Source of the DNA: Dysidea avara
Lineage: Eukaryota; Porifera; Demospongiae; Dictyoceratida; Dysideidae
Reading direction: 5' to 3'
DNA length: 64,000 nt
Assembly: GCF_963678975.1 (NCBI RefSeq)
Contig: NC_089285.1
Span: 7,922,694 to 7,986,693, forward strand
Both the position numbers and the translations under genes were made by a program. Below are positions 1 to 11,194 of the stretch, in pieces. The notes beneath the pieces are model-generated. The model ran no database searches and was not told where the DNA came from. It worked only from the letters and a program-made list of their open reading frames with translations. How positions within the stretch are numbered: the stretch's first letter is position 1; each line of letters begins with the position of its first letter.

Positions 1-179
1 GGGTTTTCTCACTTTTGAATGCTTCATTCAGTGACCAACAAGAAAACAGCCTACAGGATTACATAGAGACATCACTTATGCTTCAATATAATAACCGTTG
101 ACATTATAAATTATTATGCAAACCAAACATTAGAACAAAGTTGTTTCCTGTAGCTACCCATGTGTGTTTAAATAAAAAT

Positions 180-300
180 AAGACTTATGGAGCATAATTG
201 GGTACAATGGAGCATAATTGGGGCATAATAGGGAAAATTTTGGAGCATTGCTCAAAAGCATAATAGGCAATTTGAAAAGCATAATAGGCCTAAGCCTAAT
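180..300. repeat. Short GCATAAT-type direct repeats
   Basis: Variants of 'gagcataattggg' and 'gcataatagg' occur five or six times in about 120 bases just upstream of the LINE. A related cluster appears again near 38455-38520. It looks like degenerate low-copy tandem sequence. No gene is visible in bases 1-300. Confidence 0.5.
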
Positions 301-2267
301 ACAGACCCCCTAATAGAGATGTATCTAATTACCACTCACTTTGTAATGCTATCTATAGCATTGTGTTAGCCTATCCAAGGGCAGTGATTGTTTGTGCAGG
401 TGACCTAAACTTACCTGATATATGTTGGAGCACCAGCTCCGTTTGTGGATATAGATATCCTCTGGAGATCAATAATATAACATTGGACTTAGTTTCTGAT
501 TGTGGGTTTACTCAAATGGTTGAGCTCCCAACTCGAGGATCAAACCTATTGGACATACTTTTTACAAACAGGGCAACCCTAATACATCGATCTGGTCCAG
601 TTCCTGGAATTAGTGACCATGACATCATTCTCACAACATTTCAAATGAAGGCATCCTACCAAGAAAATACAGCTCGTAAAATATTCCTGTGGAATTCCTT
701 GAATCATAATGACATAAAAACTAAGTTACTGGCACTTAAGAACTACTACACATCTGTATTTACTGAAGATACCCCCGTTGAGCTTCTCTGGAATGTTTTA
801 CATTATAACTTACTGGATATTATGGACAATTACATCCCATCTAAAACTGTCCGTATAAACCACAAACAACGCTGGATTAGTCGCAACATCAAACAGCTAA
901 GGAGGCGTAAGCAGAGGTACTACAACAAAGCAAGATCCTCAAATTCAATTTCTGACTGGAATAGGTTTAAAGATATTAAGAGAACTATGCAAAGGGAAAC
1001 TAGACGTGCTTTCAATCAGTATATGTATAAGACTATCCACAATCCTTATGTGTATGGTAAGCGGAAAATGTTCTATAAGTACATCAAATCTTTAAGATCT
1101 GATCACACTGGTATACCCTCCTTAGAAAGACATGGGCAATCCTATACAACAAGTCAAGAAAAAGCGAGGATCTTGAACGAGTACTTCTGTACTGTTTTTA
1201 CACCAGACAGAAATGATGACCTGCCAAGCATTGGGGACTCTCCTTTCTCAAGTATTTCTAAAATCAATTTACAGGCCTCTGGAATAACTAAGCTTCTAAA
1301 AGATCTTGATCCATCAAAAGCTGCAGGACCCGACCACATCCCTGCTAAATTTCTGAAGATGTTTGCTGAAGATTTGACTCCATGTTTGTTCATTTTGTTT
1401 TCAGCTTCCCTTAAACAAGGCATAATCCCTACAGATTGGAAAAAAGCAACAGTATCACCTATTTTCAAGAAAGGATCACGATCCGACCCAGCTAACTACA
1501 GGCCCATTTCACTCACTTCTTTATTATGTAAAACTTTAGAGCACATTATTTACTCGCATGTGATGGGTCATTTAGAACGTAACAATATCCTCTCAACCAA
1601 TCAGTTTGGCTTCCGCCAAAAACGCTCTGCTGATCTTCAACTACTATTAACCGTCCATGACTTAGCATCCAGTTTAAATGACAATGCACAAACTGATTGC
1701 ATACTGCTGGATTTCAGCAAGGCTTTCGACAAAGTTTCCCATAAACTCTTACTGTTAAAGTTAAGGTACTACGGAATTACCGGAGAGACAATTAACTGGA
1801 TTCAGTCTTTTTTAACCAACCGTAAACAGCAAGTTGTTTGTGATGGTTCTATTTCAGAAGTTGTCAATGTTACCAGTGGAGTACCTCAGGGCTCTGTATT
1901 GGGCCCCTTACTGTTCCTTGTTTTTATAAATGACTTACCCAGCTGTATCAAATCTACTTGTCGCCTATTTGCAGATGACTGTCTATTGTATCGCCAAATT
2001 CACTCTAAGCATGACTCCGATGTCCTACAGAATGATTTACATTGTCTGGAACATTGGGCAAACAAATGGTTTATGCAATTTAACCCAATTAAATGTGTTG
2101 TTTTAACAATTACTCACAAAGTGCATCCAACTGTCACACACTACACACTGTATGATCAAATGCTTGCCCATGTACAGGAAGCTAAATACTTAGGACTTAC
2201 ATTAGACAGTAAACTTACTTTCAACAAGCATATTGAGTGTATCTGTAAAAGAGCTAACTCTGCCCTA
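300..2267 (+). mobile_element. LINE (CR1/L2-type), 5' part: endonuclease C-terminal half and reverse transcriptase
   Basis: The open frame starts abruptly at a YRPPN motif near 300, which is the middle of an APE-type endonuclease, so the element is 5' truncated. It continues with GDLNLPD and a SDHD motif that closes the endonuclease. The reverse transcriptase follows, with the GPDHIPAKF, YRPISL, DFSKAFDKV, SGVPQGSVLGPLLF and FADD blocks in the usual order. These signatures fit the CR1/L2/Jockey group of non-LTR retrotransposons; the exact clade is not resolved. The frame is open up to 2267, where a CACTG-type transposon enters. The LINE resumes at 10520 in the same frame. Confidence 0.9.
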
Positions 2268-2538
2268 CACTGTAAAAAGTGGCTAGTTGTTTTAGCACAT
2301 TGCCGTGTGAATTATGCATCTATGAACTGTGTAATATTTGCTAACCTATTGCTATTAATACTCCTGGGTGTGCTCTTTTAGCAAGTGGTTGCCATAATTA
2401 CCACCATTTCATGTAATATTAACACCAGCTATAGCTATTATAATATAGTGTACTCCTTATGTTCAAAATGTTGAAGTGAAATTAACACCCATTCTTTCTC
2501 ATTGCTTACCACAGCTTGCTGGTATAACACGGCAGCTC

Positions 2539-3549
2539 ATGCAACGACGGAAACCGAATGCCACAATTGTTTGTTTCAGCCCAACGTGCAACATGCAGTT
2601 TGATTTCTCAATGGTGAACTCAAGATATTGTATCGTGGGTGCTTGTAGCCAAGGAGGTCGCCAAACAATGGAAGATGTTATTAAAGTTGAAATAAACACT
2701 GGAGAACAAGCTTGCTTCTTAGCCGTTTTTGATGGCCATGGCGGAAGGGAAGCTGCCCAATATACCCGTGATCATCTTTGGGACAATATCAAGTCTGTAA
2801 GTGAATATAAAAGTAGCGAACCGCAAGATATTTGTAAGGCAATCACAACTGGATTTATTCAAACTCACGATGGAATGCGTAAGGTTGTAAGTAACTGGAT
2901 TTCAAAATATGATGGATATCCCAGCACGTCTGGAACTACGGCCTCGTGCGTTATACTTCGAAGCGTAGACAGCAAATTGATATATATTGCTAATGTTGGC
3001 GACTCCCAAGTAGTCATAGGTAGAGCAAGTAGTAACTGTGATGAGACCAAACTAACAGCAGAGGTGATAACTAAAAACCACAAACCTGATGACAAGGAGG
3101 AGGCTAGGCGCATTGAAGAATTAGGAGGGACCTTGGTGAAGCAAAATAATGGCACCACAAGAGTTGCATGGAAAAGGAAGAGAGACCCAGAAGGTTGTAG
3201 CAATGCCTGCAAAAAACACTGCATTGAAAGCATCCCATTCCTCAACATGACCCGAAGTATTGGTGATTTTTGGAGTGTCACTGAGACTAATGATTTTCTG
3301 ATTTCACCTATCCCTGATGTACACATGCGATACTTAGATGACAAGGTTAAGTTTTTGGTCATTGCAAGTGATGGACTGTGGGACGTAATGAACTCACAAG
3401 AAGTAGTGGATGAGATTGCCAGGAACACTGAAATTGATGACCGTCGTGAAACTATTCCACACATATTAATTAAAAAAGCATTGAACAAATGGAACGAAAG
3501 GCAATGCATTGCTGATAATGTTTCTGTATTGATAGTATTCATTTATTGA
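2539..3549 (+). CDS. PP2C-family Ser/Thr phosphatase, PPM1D (Wip1)-like, inside a DNA transposon
   Basis: This intronless frame of about 336 residues is a metal-dependent protein phosphatase. In order it shows a QGGRQTMED start of the catalytic fold, AVFDGHGG, SGTTA, NVGDSQVV, a basic VAWKRKRDPEG loop followed by IPFLNMTRSIGDFWS, ASDGLWDVM and a closing DNVSVLIV. The metal-binding aspartates of DGHGG, SDGLWD and DNVS are all present. The basic loop and the 'WKR...IPFL..RSIGDFWS' spacing resemble PPM1D, which dephosphorylates DNA-damage-signalling proteins. The ATG at 2539 was chosen; the frame is open back to 2476 without an ATG. It lies between the left terminus and the 3' end of the transposase, inside the mapped borders. 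Lack of introns suggests capture through an RNA copy. Its function in the element is unknown. Confidence 0.85.
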   Translation: MQRRKPNATIVCFSPTCNMQFDFSMVNSRYCIVGACSQGGRQTMEDVIKVEINTGEQACFLAVFDGHGGREAAQYTRDHLWDNIKSVSEYKSSEPQDICKAITTGFIQTHDGMRKVVSNWISKYDGYPSTSGTTASCVILRSVDSKLIYIANVGDSQVVIGRASSNCDETKLTAEVITKNHKPDDKEEARRIEELGGTLVKQNNGTTRVAWKRKRDPEGCSNACKKHCIESIPFLNMTRSIGDFWSVTETNDFLISPIPDVHMRYLDDKVKFLVIASDGLWDVMNSQEVVDEIARNTEIDDRRETIPHILIKKALNKWNERQCIADNVSVLIVFIY

Positions 3550-3700
3550 CATTGATACAGAATGATCAGCTACACAGATCGTGTTATATGTAAAATTAAT
3601 GTATGTACGTGTAGTGTGCAACTTTTTTTTTGATACATATAATATTGTACTTAGCCATCCACAAAATGACTTAAATAATTATATGACATGACCTTTTATT

Positions 3701-6700
3701 TTACAGAGAATATTTCAATGTAACAAAAAATTGTTTTAAAAACGTATCCCTTATTGGTCGAAGTGTAAGCACTTGTCTACTAGGAATACTTTTGGCTGAC
3801 ATTACTGATCTTCTGTCAGATTCTTCGACAATCCAAGAGTGGTGGTGGACACTGTACTCCAATATTTCCAGGGCATGCAAGGCCAAAATCAATTCATTGT
3901 CCACCACGAACAAATTTTTTACTATACCAAACTTGGGATGTGATTTATCCTCTGCGCTCAAGACAACAGCAACTCCTGTCTTTAGCTTCACACCAGAAAC
4001 CTCAGCAGTTTGTGTACTGAAATTATAATGCATTGAGTATTATTTTCAGGCTACTGATATACTCACCAGAAAACCATGTCATGTTCAGTTAAGGAATAAG
4101 ATGATAGTTGATCTTTAAAATTTGTTGCTTGCACTGTAATGTTTTTTCCTGTACAGTATAATGATGCATAAAAGACTTAACTGAAAACATTAATGTTACC
4201 TTTCCCTATAATTTGACTTTTAAAGCAAAATCCTGAATCAGAATTTAACACATAGCACTGGTATGACTTCTGTCTCATTGCAAGTGAAAAAGTTACATTG
4301 ATGAAATTCCCCATATGTGTTGCTAGAGACTTAAAATATTGGTGTTTTGCTTCATAACGCATTGTCCAGTACCTCACCAAAGGTCAAGTCTGCAAAAAAA
4401 AACAGAGACTTGACACAGGCATTAATATGCAAAATAATATGCTGCATGTGACCTCATAAAGTTTTTTGTAAGTTAAGTGTTGACAGTGTCATCAATGAGG
4501 TGATTATTGAAGCTGTAATTACAAATTTCTTTGAGAGAAACCTTACCAACTATCAGAGGGAATTAGTATACATGAACAATTGTATATAGCTAGCCAGAAA
4601 ATATGGCAATTTTTTTAAAGCATAAGTGATTGCTAGGCATTTACCCTAATAAATACAAATTGTGTACCTTGCCAAGAGACGTGGAACATGAATTAAGAAA
4701 TGCATTTTAGGCAACACGGACTCTCTGTACAGAGTGACAAATTGTTCGAGGTTTTCTTCAATCAAAACTTCCAAATATCCAGGAGTCTCAGGATTTACAG
4801 TTGGTGCAAATATCAGATCTACTATGTCCAGTAGTTGTATATAGTGGACCCAATGTTCATCATCTTGTGGTATAAAATGTCCTATCATCACAGGAAGCAT
4901 CCTTCCTAGTGTCCACATTTGTGAAGCTGTAAGAATTATTTCCATATACTGAACTGTACACATAGGCAATCACAAAAGTATTATGAAACATCACCACACA
5001 TTGCACTAAAATTAAGATTCCCCAGTCACAATACACGCTGATTCCTTTGCTCATCAACCAGAAGTACCAATGTTTTGTCATGTGTACACATTACAAAAAA
5101 TGCTTGGTAAAAAATTGGCATGTGGACTTAATTTTAGATAATTATGAGAATATCTGACCAATTAATTTAACCTGGCATACCTGTCTGTCCAAGACGAGTT
5201 TTATCAGCAGACTGAAGGATAGTTGATGTCAATGGAGAAGGAATAGATATTGCTTCAAATCCATAATCAAAGTTGGACATAAGACTGTTTATATCATCAT
5301 TGCTGAATAACCTAGTACTAGTTAAGAGACAAAACAAACTTGAATGATCACAAAAATGACTATACTTTAAATAAATTTTAAATAGCCCCCCCCCCCAACC
5401 ATCGTCACAATGTAATTTAAAAGTGGGTATACTGTACATAGATAGAACGAAAGTAGGGAGAATACATTTTTTTGCGATAGTGGCATTTTACTCTAGTATC
5501 AGGTGTTCATAATAGAAGAAGGGACTATTGGTAGCACACAGTATCAAACAAATAGCATACAAAATACCTTATGAAATAATTTAGCATTAACTTAGTTGTG
5601 TAGGGCAAATATCCTTCTAACACATCGTGCATCACATCGGGTACCACACATTCATCTGCTACATCAAAATACATCAATGAGTTGAGAATTGACTCCCTGT
5701 TAACTCCAAAAGTCTTAGAGTAATGATCTCTGATAGTAGGATTGTCTTTCAAAAGTTGGCAGTGGTGCTGATGGCTCAGTGGTGTTCGAAGATCGAAGTA
5801 TTTCTCATGAAACTAACAAAAACATTGAAGAAATCAGTTACAAATGTAAATTATCATACAATCATGTTCTATGAGTAGTGTATGTACATTCTACAGTGTA
5901 TATAACAGCAACGATTCCTGGAGAAAAAGTTTGATGAGTTCGGTAGATGAATGGAGGCCTATCATGAAGGGTCACAAGCTTCTCTTTGGTTAAACTTTCC
6001 CACTATGTACTAGATCAGGTACTACATGTAAACTTCAAGCACATCCTCACATGATCATGCTATAACATAACCTAGCTGTTAATTTAAACTCCATGTACAA
6101 CATGTGAGAAATTCTAAAACATACCTTGAGTTGAATTTCTGGTTTTGTTGTCAAACATTGTCTGCATAGTCTATAAGCAGCTGAGCTTTCTTTAAATCCT
6201 GCCACAGCACTGCTTCCTGGGTTGTCTCCAGAAACTGTAGCGATTGTTCCATAGAACTTTACCAAGCCTTCACATGTACTAAAAGTACAGCCCTATATAC
6301 AGCCAACAAAGTATATTGAAGTATTCTGGTATACACAATAAAAAAGAGTTACCTTTTCTAGCTGTTTGATATCTTTAATGGCTGGCTCTAATATCTTGTC
6401 ATGTCCATAAACTTCCAGCAGTGGGGCCTCAACCAAACACAATAATTGAATTGCTTCCAAAGTAGACCGGTACATCGGATGTATGTTTCCTATTGTATAG
6501 TAGTAGCAATGTATTGCAAAATATAGGTCATTCAAAGTAGAAAAATACGCCACCCTATAAAATCTAACCTATTTTATGCTTCTTACGAAAGGAGCCGAGT
6601 GGGTTGCACAGTTCACATTCATCAAAATACAAGAAAATTTGAAGAGCATTGTGATGTGAACCAAACAAAGGATGGCACTTAAATTTAGGAGAATCACAAA

Positions 6701-7683
6701 AATCTTCCAATAATTCATCAGAACGTTGATGTCCTCTCATAATCTGAAATTATACAAAGGTTGAACTGAACATAACTGTTTAGAAACATGCACATGCATA
6801 CATTTATTAAGATTTCTACCATATTAGCTATAATACTTGATTAATGATTACAAACCTCTTCATACACAGCAGGGCAGTTAAGCATGTTCTTCAAAACTTC
6901 TAGTATTGGTACATATGTGAACTTTTGATCAACTTCTGTTAGTCGTCGTGATTGACCCTCACCAGTCCAAATATAGGATGTTCCTAATGTTATTTGTATG
7001 GGATCCTGTACAACCAAATTTACATCATGATTAATAACAAAATCACTTACCACAAAATTAAGGTATTTTCTATAATAAGACAATTGAAGATACTGTGTCT
7101 TAATATTAGCAAAAGGTGATGTGTATGGCGAAGTTTCATTAACCAGTGCATTTAGGCCGGGAATATCGTCAGAATTCACATTTAAAATAGCACGCAGGTC
7201 ATCACCAAGCTGGCAAACAACATTAGTACATAGTTCAGTAACATCCGATAGTATCTCATCAACAGCTGATTGAGTTAGCCTTTTCCCTTCTTTTAACTTC
7301 AATATCCACAATGCTGCTTCCCTTTCTAAATTACTTTTATTATTTGCCAAGGACTGTGGGGGACAATCTAGCGGCGCTGACTCAGGCGAATGACAAGGCT
7401 CCTCAGGCGAATCATTATACAAGTCTTTTGCAGAATTGGCACTGCTTCCAGTTGGTCTTTGTTCCTCTTGTTCGCACTCACTTACTTCCCCACGATGTTT
7501 TTTTCTAAGATGCCTTTTGTAGGTGTGAAAACTGTTAAAGGTGGTCTCACAACGAGTACCACTGCTATTTTCAAAGCCACATGTCATATGGAAATTATGA
7601 GAATTTCCATGTACTCTGCCAATGTGACGGTTTAAAAGTTGACGAGTTGGCACAGAGAAATCTTCGCAAAGATGGCACTGCAT
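3701..7683 (-). CDS. CACTA-like transposase with N-terminal C2H2 zinc fingers, multi-exon
   Basis: The gene starts at ATG 7683 with two C2H2 fingers: CHLCEDF...HIGRVH, then a CGFENSS...HLRKKH finger. An acidic linker and a long first exon to about 6858 follow. Later exons lie near 6748-6575 (LYFDECELCNPLGS), 6545-6350, 6265-6123 (SGDNPGSSAVAGFKES, CRQC), 5752-5573 (PDVMHDVLEG), 5439-5185, 4930-4667 (LPKMHFLIHVPRLL), around 4380-4180 and 4033-3701. PDVMHDVLEG corresponds to the 'DPMHN..LG' block of CACTA/Plavaka transposases. The same exon order recurs at 12927-16430. It is divergently transcribed from the SAM gene at 7897. Some exon borders are uncertain, and a start at 7701 is also possible. 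Confidence 0.75.
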
Positions 7684-7896
7684 ATAGTTAACTAGAATCA
7701 ATTCAGTAGAGACGGCGGAACAACTAAAAATGCACGAGTTTAATCCTGTCTGTTCTTCTCAAATGACACCCTTGATGATTTGATTAGTATGACGAGCCTA
7801 AGAAATCCGGAAAGGCACACACTAGTATGGCGGCGCCCGTCACTTTGCATAAAAGTAAAGGTCGGGCGCCGCCAGACTACTTGATCACAGAGCAGC
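7684..7896. promoter_or_regulatory. Divergent promoter between transposase and SAM gene, with a GC-rich inverted repeat
   Basis: About 210 bases separate the two divergent start codons. An 11-base GC-rich inverted repeat, GGCGGCGCCCG at 7829-7839 and CGGGCGCCGCC at 7863-7873, stands out from the AT-rich surroundings. Inference: this shared region drives both genes, and the repeat could be a transposon-protein binding site. Confidence 0.45.
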
Positions 7897-9940
7897 ATGA
7901 TGGAACGTGTTGAAACGATGTGCAGGTTACTTTCTGATGCTGGCTTTGATGATACAGTAGTAGACATATTTCGTGAAAATAAAGTTGACCAACAAGTTTT
8001 GATTAGCCTTGATAAAGAAGATATGCTAGAATTGGGTGTAGTGGCACTTGGCGACCGAAAAAGATTGCAGCAGCTTATCGTTAGCCTTCGTGATGTAGAA
8101 AAGGAGAATGTATGCCCTGGTGGGGGCGGCGACAGGCTCGAAGGATAGACGGAAGGATAGACGGAAGGAAGAAGCATCCACGGTGCCTACTTGTACACCA
8201 CGCTCTCCATTGTCCTCGCCATTGTCGCCGTCGTCGTGCGAGTTATCAGATGTACCTGGCAGTCATAAAGACCTTGAAAATGTAAGGCATATGTTTTCAT
8301 AGTACTGTATAAAATCACAACCTTTTATGCAGTTCATGGAGGAAGATTTATTACAACCACACAGTGCAGAAAACTTGGCTGGCGAAGAGCTGGAAGAGAG
8401 CCTTCTACCCCATGAAGAAGAAGTTGATACACAAAATTCTACCGTAGTAGATGCAAGCCAGAAGTTGAATCAGGTAAATACAAAAAGCTATTACTTTAAA
8501 ATGGCTTAATAATGGTTCCTTTTTTTTTATTAAAGGGACCATCAGTGCAAGCTAGCATAACATCCAATGTGCCAGATTACCTTGAAGGATGGGAAGAAGA
8601 TTTCACTGCACCAACTCAATTTTCAGAGCGTACAATGGGCGTTTTGTCTTCTGGTTTAATGTCTAAGTCTGCTAGAGCAGAAATCACACAAGCTACTACA
8701 GCAAAGATGCTTAATTTTTGCAAGTACCCTACAGCAGATCAGTATAACATAGTTGCCAAAAAAATTGTCACTAATCTACTTAACGGAAAGAAGGATAGTA
8801 CTGGCACAGGATTTGTAAGTTGTATGTTATTCATATTATTGTACACTTATAACTATATGGTAGGGATCGTGGGCTAAGGGCTTGGAAACTCGGTTCCGCA
8901 ACATCCGACGCAAGCCACGTTCTTCTTCTATTGGACTTGAATTTTCTCCACCTACTAAAAAGAAGAAGATAGGAATTCACTCGTGTCCTCAATCCTCTGC
9001 ATTGCTAGATGACGCAACGTATGATTTGCATTTAAAAGAATTAGAGAAACAACTGTCTAAGAAAACCAAATCTAAAAGTGCCCTTTCATCTCTAATGGCT
9101 GAAACAAGTGCAAACAGGCACAAGTGGATTGTTGATAAAAAGCCGTCTGTTTTGGAGGTTATCAAAAAATTTCCTACCCTTAAAACTTTTGACATGGTAT
9201 GTACTCTATTAGTTTCATACATACAATTGTGTATTGTGTATTGCAGCTTTTGGTGGATTTTGCATCCATTACCGTTATGGAGGACCCTATGAAGAGTTTT
9301 ATGGCCAACTGGAAGATCTGGATTCCCAAAATTTACCAAAAAGTCAAATTGGAGGCTGGATTGCACAGGAAAACGTATTTGTCTTTTCTCCCTTTAATAT
9401 CACAATACGAAGATAAATCAGTTGAAGATATTTGTGAAGGTAAACATGCAGTACAACTATATATGTGGTACAGTGTAATTTTTGATATATAGATCCAGAT
9501 ATTTTGGTGCTCTTGCTTTGCTTGCGAAAGCTATTAAACAGCAAAATGCCAAAGAAGTGTACTGAATTTTTGGTCTTTCTGGAGGTATGTACATGTACAG
9601 CTACATTTGCTATTGTTGTCAAATTATACTACAGGATGGTGATGATATCGACAAAAAAGTTGAGGAAATTACTGAAAATGCTCCATACATGGTGCAAGTT
9701 GGTTCTGTGACCACTAGGCAATGGTTTATTGCAATTGAGAAAGGTATACTGTTCTCAGTTGACAACTTTGCAAAAGCAGTGGTTGCAATGATGGCATGCT
9801 ATTACGTATTTGACATTGCTTACCCTAAGCAATGGAATTCTTGCCTTTTGTTCATTGCGAAATATTTGCTGACCCCGAAAGGGTGCCCTTCGTTGAATGC
9901 AACTCAGCTGGGAGTAATTGCAGATATTGAAAACATTTGA
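7897..9940 (+). CDS. SAM-domain accessory protein of the CACTA-like transposon, multi-exon
   Basis: The first exon from ATG 7897 encodes a sterile alpha motif of about 65 residues (LLSDAGFDDTVVDIF ... LGVVALGDRKRLQQLI). Further exons with clear GT-AG borders follow: about 8334-8473, 8536-8815 (ARAEITQATTAKMLNF), 8872-9195 (GSWAKGLETRFRNIRRK), 9247-9439, 9492-9583 and 9635-9940, ending at TGA. The body resembles the SAMD3-like proteins often found beside transposons in fish and sponges. The element encodes a transposase and this second protein, as plant CACTA elements encode TNPD and TNPA. An accessory role in end binding or target choice is inference. The border between the first and second exons (8100-8290) is unclear, with a possible frame change there. 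Confidence 0.72.
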
Positions 9941-10519
9941 CATTTAATAGACTGATGAACATTTGTTAGATTGTACATAGGTTCATTGTACATTGTTTCT
10001 TTTTAGGTACAATTATTCTTAATGCAAATTTTGCATCAATTAAAGTTGCAGTTGTTCATTGTTTGTGAGTTTCTTAATGTAGGAGAAACCTTGATGACAC
10101 AGCTGTAACAAATCTGAAAGAAGAAAAAGAATACAAATGTAAGCATGTTAACTTTACAGTGGTACATTTACTATTTTTTTATTTGGCAGTGGCTCCTGAG
10201 CACACAAGTACAACAAAGGCTAGGAGAACAATGAGAAGCCACTGCATTGAAAGGAACAGAAAAATTGGAAGCCTGACTGTGTTAATTCAAGGAAGCCACT
10301 GGTGTAACCTCAATATCAAAGGAACACTGACCATGCCAATATAACAATTTAACCATGTTATTATACAAAATAAAATGACTTTTTAACACATGTTTTTGAT
10401 GTTAATTTAGCACTTTACCTGAAGATGTCAATATAGCACTATAGTGATTGGTCATTTTTGGTACTAGCAAATAACACATGATTTTTGTGTTATAATTACA
10501 CCTCCCTTTTAACAGTGTA

Positions 10520-11170
10520 GCATTTATAAGAAGAAACACTCATTTCTGTCAGAGGAATATTAGAGTTGATGCTTATTGTACATATGTCAGACCAATTTTG
10601 GAGTATGCAGCTTTTGTTTGGTCCCCCTATACCAACATTAATATTAACAAATTAGAATCTGTTCAAAGGAGAGCTGCTAGATATGTGATGTCTGATTTTA
10701 ACAGATACAGCAGTGTTGGTGAAATGTTATCAACTTTACAGTGGGACAGCTTGAAGAAAAGACGAGATATTCAGTCTCTATGTGTCCTTTATAAAATCTT
10801 AAATGGTTTAATAGATGTTTCACTCCCAGAATGTATGATTAAAAACTCTCTTATCACTAGAGGTCACAACAAAAGATTTGTTACAATATCTTCAACAGTT
10901 AATAGCTATAAGTACAGTTTTTTTCCACGAGTAGTCCCTCAGTGGAATGCTTTACCAAGTGTCACTGTCAATGCACCAACTCTACAACAATTCTCTACAC
11001 TTGTACACTAGTGATCTCTTCAATTACTTAATTACTTATCCTTAATTAATTTACTTACTTAATTACTTATACTTAATTAATTTACTTACTTATTTACTAA
11101 CATTCTAATTTAATTTGTAACTAATCATTGTACTATGCTCATGCATATGAGTCTTACAATTATAAAATAT
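10520..11170 (+). mobile_element. LINE, 3' part (continuation of the element at 300-2267)
   Basis: The frame continues from the first part across the transposon insertion: ANSA-L joins AFIRRNTHFCQRNIRV, then YVRPILEYAAFVWSP and QRRAARYVMSDF, the usual C-terminal region of CR1/L2-type LINE proteins. The protein ends at a TAG near 11011. An AT-rich 3' untranslated region with TTACTTAATTAA-type repeats follows. The 3' border near 11170 is placed at the last A-rich stretch and is approximate. Confidence 0.88.
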
Positions 11171-11194
11171 AATAATAACTTGACAATTATTAGT

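Larger units (their letters stand above)
2268..10517. mobile_element. 8,250-bp CACTA-like (CMC-type) DNA transposon with CACTG ends and TA duplication, carrying three genes
   Basis: The left end reads CACTGTAAAAAGTGG. The right end, reverse-complemented, reads CACTGTTAAAAGGGAGG. TA flanks both ends (2266-2267 and 10518-10519). Removing the element with one TA restores the LINE frame, which fixes the borders to the base. Inside are a plus-strand PP2C phosphatase, a minus-strand transposase with a PDVMHDVLEG motif, and a plus-strand SAM-domain gene divergent from the transposase. Copies of 'tagcac' sit in the subterminal regions. CACTG termini and the transposase motif are typical of the CACTA/Mirage/Chapaev group; the TA duplication is closest to Mirage-type elements. 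The family name is inference; the borders are seen. Confidence 0.88.

Noticed and set aside
2865-3542. Minus-strand 225-codon frame opposite the phosphatase
   Set aside because: It is the antisense shadow of the PP2C gene; the sense strand has all catalytic motifs.
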